Shown in pieces: positions 22,141 through 23,439 of a DNA stretch of 23,439 bases. The stretch's first letter is position 1, and each line of letters opens with the position of its first letter. Under the pieces are notes generated by a model. The model saw nothing but the letters and a program-made list of their open reading frames with translations, made no database searches and was not told where the DNA came from. The translations under genes and the position numbers were made by a program. This DNA comes from an uncultured Collinsella sp. (lineage in GTDB: Bacteria > Actinomycetota > Coriobacteriia > Coriobacteriales > Coriobacteriaceae), in assembly GCA_900553705.1 (NCBI GenBank), contig USEK01000007.1, positions 1 through 23,439 on the forward strand, read 5' to 3'.

Positions 22141-23391
22141 TTACTGCCCAAAGACCTCTTCGGCGATGCGCGCGCTTTCGGCGGCATCCTTGGCGTAGTA
22201 GTCCGCGCCGATCTGCTTGGCGTATTCGGGGGTGAGCACGGCGCCGCCCACGATGATCTTGACGCCCGGAACCTCGGCATGGAGCAGCTTGATGGTCTCC
22301 TCCATGGCGACGACCGTGGTGGTCATAAGCGCCGAGAGGCCGACGAGTTTGATATCGCGCTCCTTGACGGTCTTGAGTACCTCCTGCGGATCGACGTCGC
22401 GGCCTAGGTCAAAGACGGTGTAGCCGTAGTTATCGAGCAGCATCTTGACGATGTTCTTGCCAATGTCGTGGATGTCGCCCTTGACGGTGGCCACGCAGAT
22501 CTTGCCCTTGTCGGCAATCTCGCCGGCGGGCATCAGGCGCTTGATGGTGTCGAAGCCCACGCGTGCGGCCTCGGCCGAGGCCATAAGCTGCGGCAAGAAG
22601 AACTTGCCCTGGTCAAAGAGGACGCCGACCTCGTCGAGGGCGGGGATAAAGTGATTGTTGATGAGGTCCATGGCGTCGTGGTCTGCCAGCAGACGCTCGG
22701 TCTCGGCAGCGATCTCGCCTTTGCGGCCCGAGACGACCATGCGACGAATCGGGTCATCGTTGCCGTCGGTGCCGGCGGTGCCCGCGGCAGGCACGGCGTC
22801 GCTCGATGCTGCCTGAGCTGCCGCCGGGTTCGCGGCGATCTTGTACGGATCGGTCCAGCCGGCGTAACGCTCGATGTATCCGGTCGAGCCCTCGTCCTCA
22901 ACGCTCAGGACGCGATAGCTGTAGACGGTATCCATAAAGCGCTTGGAGCCCGGGTTCATGATGGGGGCATCAAGACCTGCGCCAAAAGCGGCAGCCAAAA
23001 AGACCGAGCCCAGCAGCGGGCGAGCGGGCAGGCCAAAGCTGATGTTCGACACGCCGAGCGCGCATTTGACGCCCAGACGCTCCTTGCACAGGGACATGGC
23101 GTGCAGGATCTGCTCGGCTTGGCGTTGATTGGTCGAGGCGGTCATGACCAGGCAGTCGATGAGGATGCGGTCCGGGCCGATGCCGTAGCGGGCGGCCTCG
23201 GTCACGATGCGCTCGGCGATGGCGAAGCGAGCCTCGGCGGTATCGGGGATGCCGCCTTCGTCGAGCGTGAGGCCGACAACGTTGGTGCCGTAGTGGGCGA
23301 CCAGCGGAAAGATCTCATCCATGATCTGCTGCTTGCCATTGACCGAGTTGATGATGGGCTTGCCGGCGTAGCGGCGCACAGCGGCCTCGAC
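22141..23391 (-). CDS. MetH-like cobalamin-dependent methyltransferase (5' end missing)
   Basis: The visible 416 residues cover the later part of a methionine-synthase-type protein. Residues 1 to about 185 belong to the methyltetrahydrofolate (pterin) barrel (PIINSVNG, GLTLDEGGIP, ILIDCLVMTAS, LGVSNISFGLP). A low-complexity Ala/Gly linker comes next, then the helical cap (about 215-285: NHFIPALDEVGVLFDQGKFFLPQLM written in parts: NHFIPALDEVG and FLPQLM). The B12-binding domain has the cobalt-ligand histidine motif GDIHDIGKN (about 302-310) and later SALMTTT and GGAVLTPEYA. The protein ends right after this domain, with no reactivation domain. The N-terminal homocysteine domain is off the contig, so a corrinoid methyltransferase of another pathway cannot be excluded. 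Confidence 0.9.
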   Translation of the reverse strand, partial: VEAAVRRYAGKPIINSVNGKQQIMDEIFPLVAHYGTNVVGLTLDEGGIPDTAEARFAIAERIVTEAARYGIGPDRILIDCLVMTASTNQRQAEQILHAMSLCKERLGVKCALGVSNISFGLPARPLLGSVFLAAAFGAGLDAPIMNPGSKRFMDTVYSYRVLSVEDEGSTGYIERYAGWTDPYKIAANPAAAQAASSDAVPAAGTAGTDGNDDPIRRMVVSGRKGEIAAETERLLADHDAMDLINNHFIPALDEVGVLFDQGKFFLPQLMASAEAARVGFDTIKRLMPAGEIADKGKICVATVKGDIHDIGKNIVKMLLDNYGYTVFDLGRDVDPQEVLKTVKERDIKLVGLSALMTTTVVAMEETIKLLHAEVPGVKIIVGGAVLTPEYAKQIGADYYAKDAAESARIAEEVFGQ

Positions 23392-23439
23392 CTGTCTCTT
23401 ATACACATCTGACGCTGCCGACGACTAGTCGAGTGTAGA
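23392..23439 (-). other. Illumina Nextera adapter with i5 index (not genomic)
   Basis: This is the exact reverse complement of positions 1-48, starting with the mosaic-end CTGTCTCTTATACACATCT. Genomic sequence ends at 23391. Confidence 0.98.

Noticed and set aside
20512..22407. 631-aa open frame on the plus strand antisense to the UPF0210 gene
   Set aside because: Its composition (Gly, His, Ala, Val, Asp) and lack of motifs are typical of antisense frames in GC-rich DNA; the minus-strand gene has clear family motifs.

Overview
This is a contig from a GC-rich Gram-positive-type bacterium, most likely a Coriobacteriia member such as Collinsella. That assignment is inference from the rplM-rpsI-glmM gene order (typical of Actinobacteria), the UPF0210 and B12-dependent methionine synthase-like genes, a very large ATPase-BTAD regulator and the codon use; no marker was searched. 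The first and last 48 bases are not genomic. They are the same Illumina Nextera adapter with an i5 index, in inverted orientation, so genomic sequence runs only from 49 to 23391 and genes at both ends are cut by the assembly.

Region 1 (49 to about 10160) is the early half of a temperate phage or phage-like element. A CI-like repressor (8008-8688) and a large serine integrase (8691-10247) read rightward. A Cro-like gene and about fifteen tightly packed genes read leftward: several small unknowns, RusA-type resolvase, a zinc-ribbon protein, a ParB-like protein, DUF1351, ERF-type annealing protein, SSB, a DUF6291/phage replisome-organizer protein and a DnaC-type helicase loader cut by the contig end. 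Together they form a recombination and replication module under a divergent cI/cro switch. The structural genes and the other attachment site lie outside the window. The element uses the ATA isoleucine codon freely, unlike the flanking chromosome.

Region 2 (about 10160 to 10571) is the junction. It holds a strong intrinsic terminator lying inside the integrase frame, a 133-nt cloverleaf-like inverted-repeat structure, and a three-arm repeat before the first host gene.

Region 3 (10572-18934, rightward) is chromosome: a YjjU-like patatin phospholipase, rplM-rpsI with a good promoter and terminator, glmM, a stand-alone glucose-type PTS EIIA, nagB, and a 999-aa ATPase regulator with a C-terminal DNA-binding/BTAD module. 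GlmM and NagB sit on the two routes that draw on glucosamine-6-phosphate (cell wall versus glycolysis), with a PTS component between them.

Region 4 (18935-23391, leftward) is chromosome: a YhbY RNA-binding protein, a SAM methyltransferase whose leader contains a terminator-like hairpin, a 134-bp near-perfect palindromic element, a UPF0210 (PFL-like) protein, and the 3' part of a MetH-like cobalamin methyltransferase.

No tRNA, rRNA, CRISPR array or transposase was recognised. The points most worth a second look are the nested palindrome at 20517-20650, the possible replication origin inside the replisome-organizer gene, the repressor with a substituted catalytic dyad, and the integrase frame that runs through a terminator.
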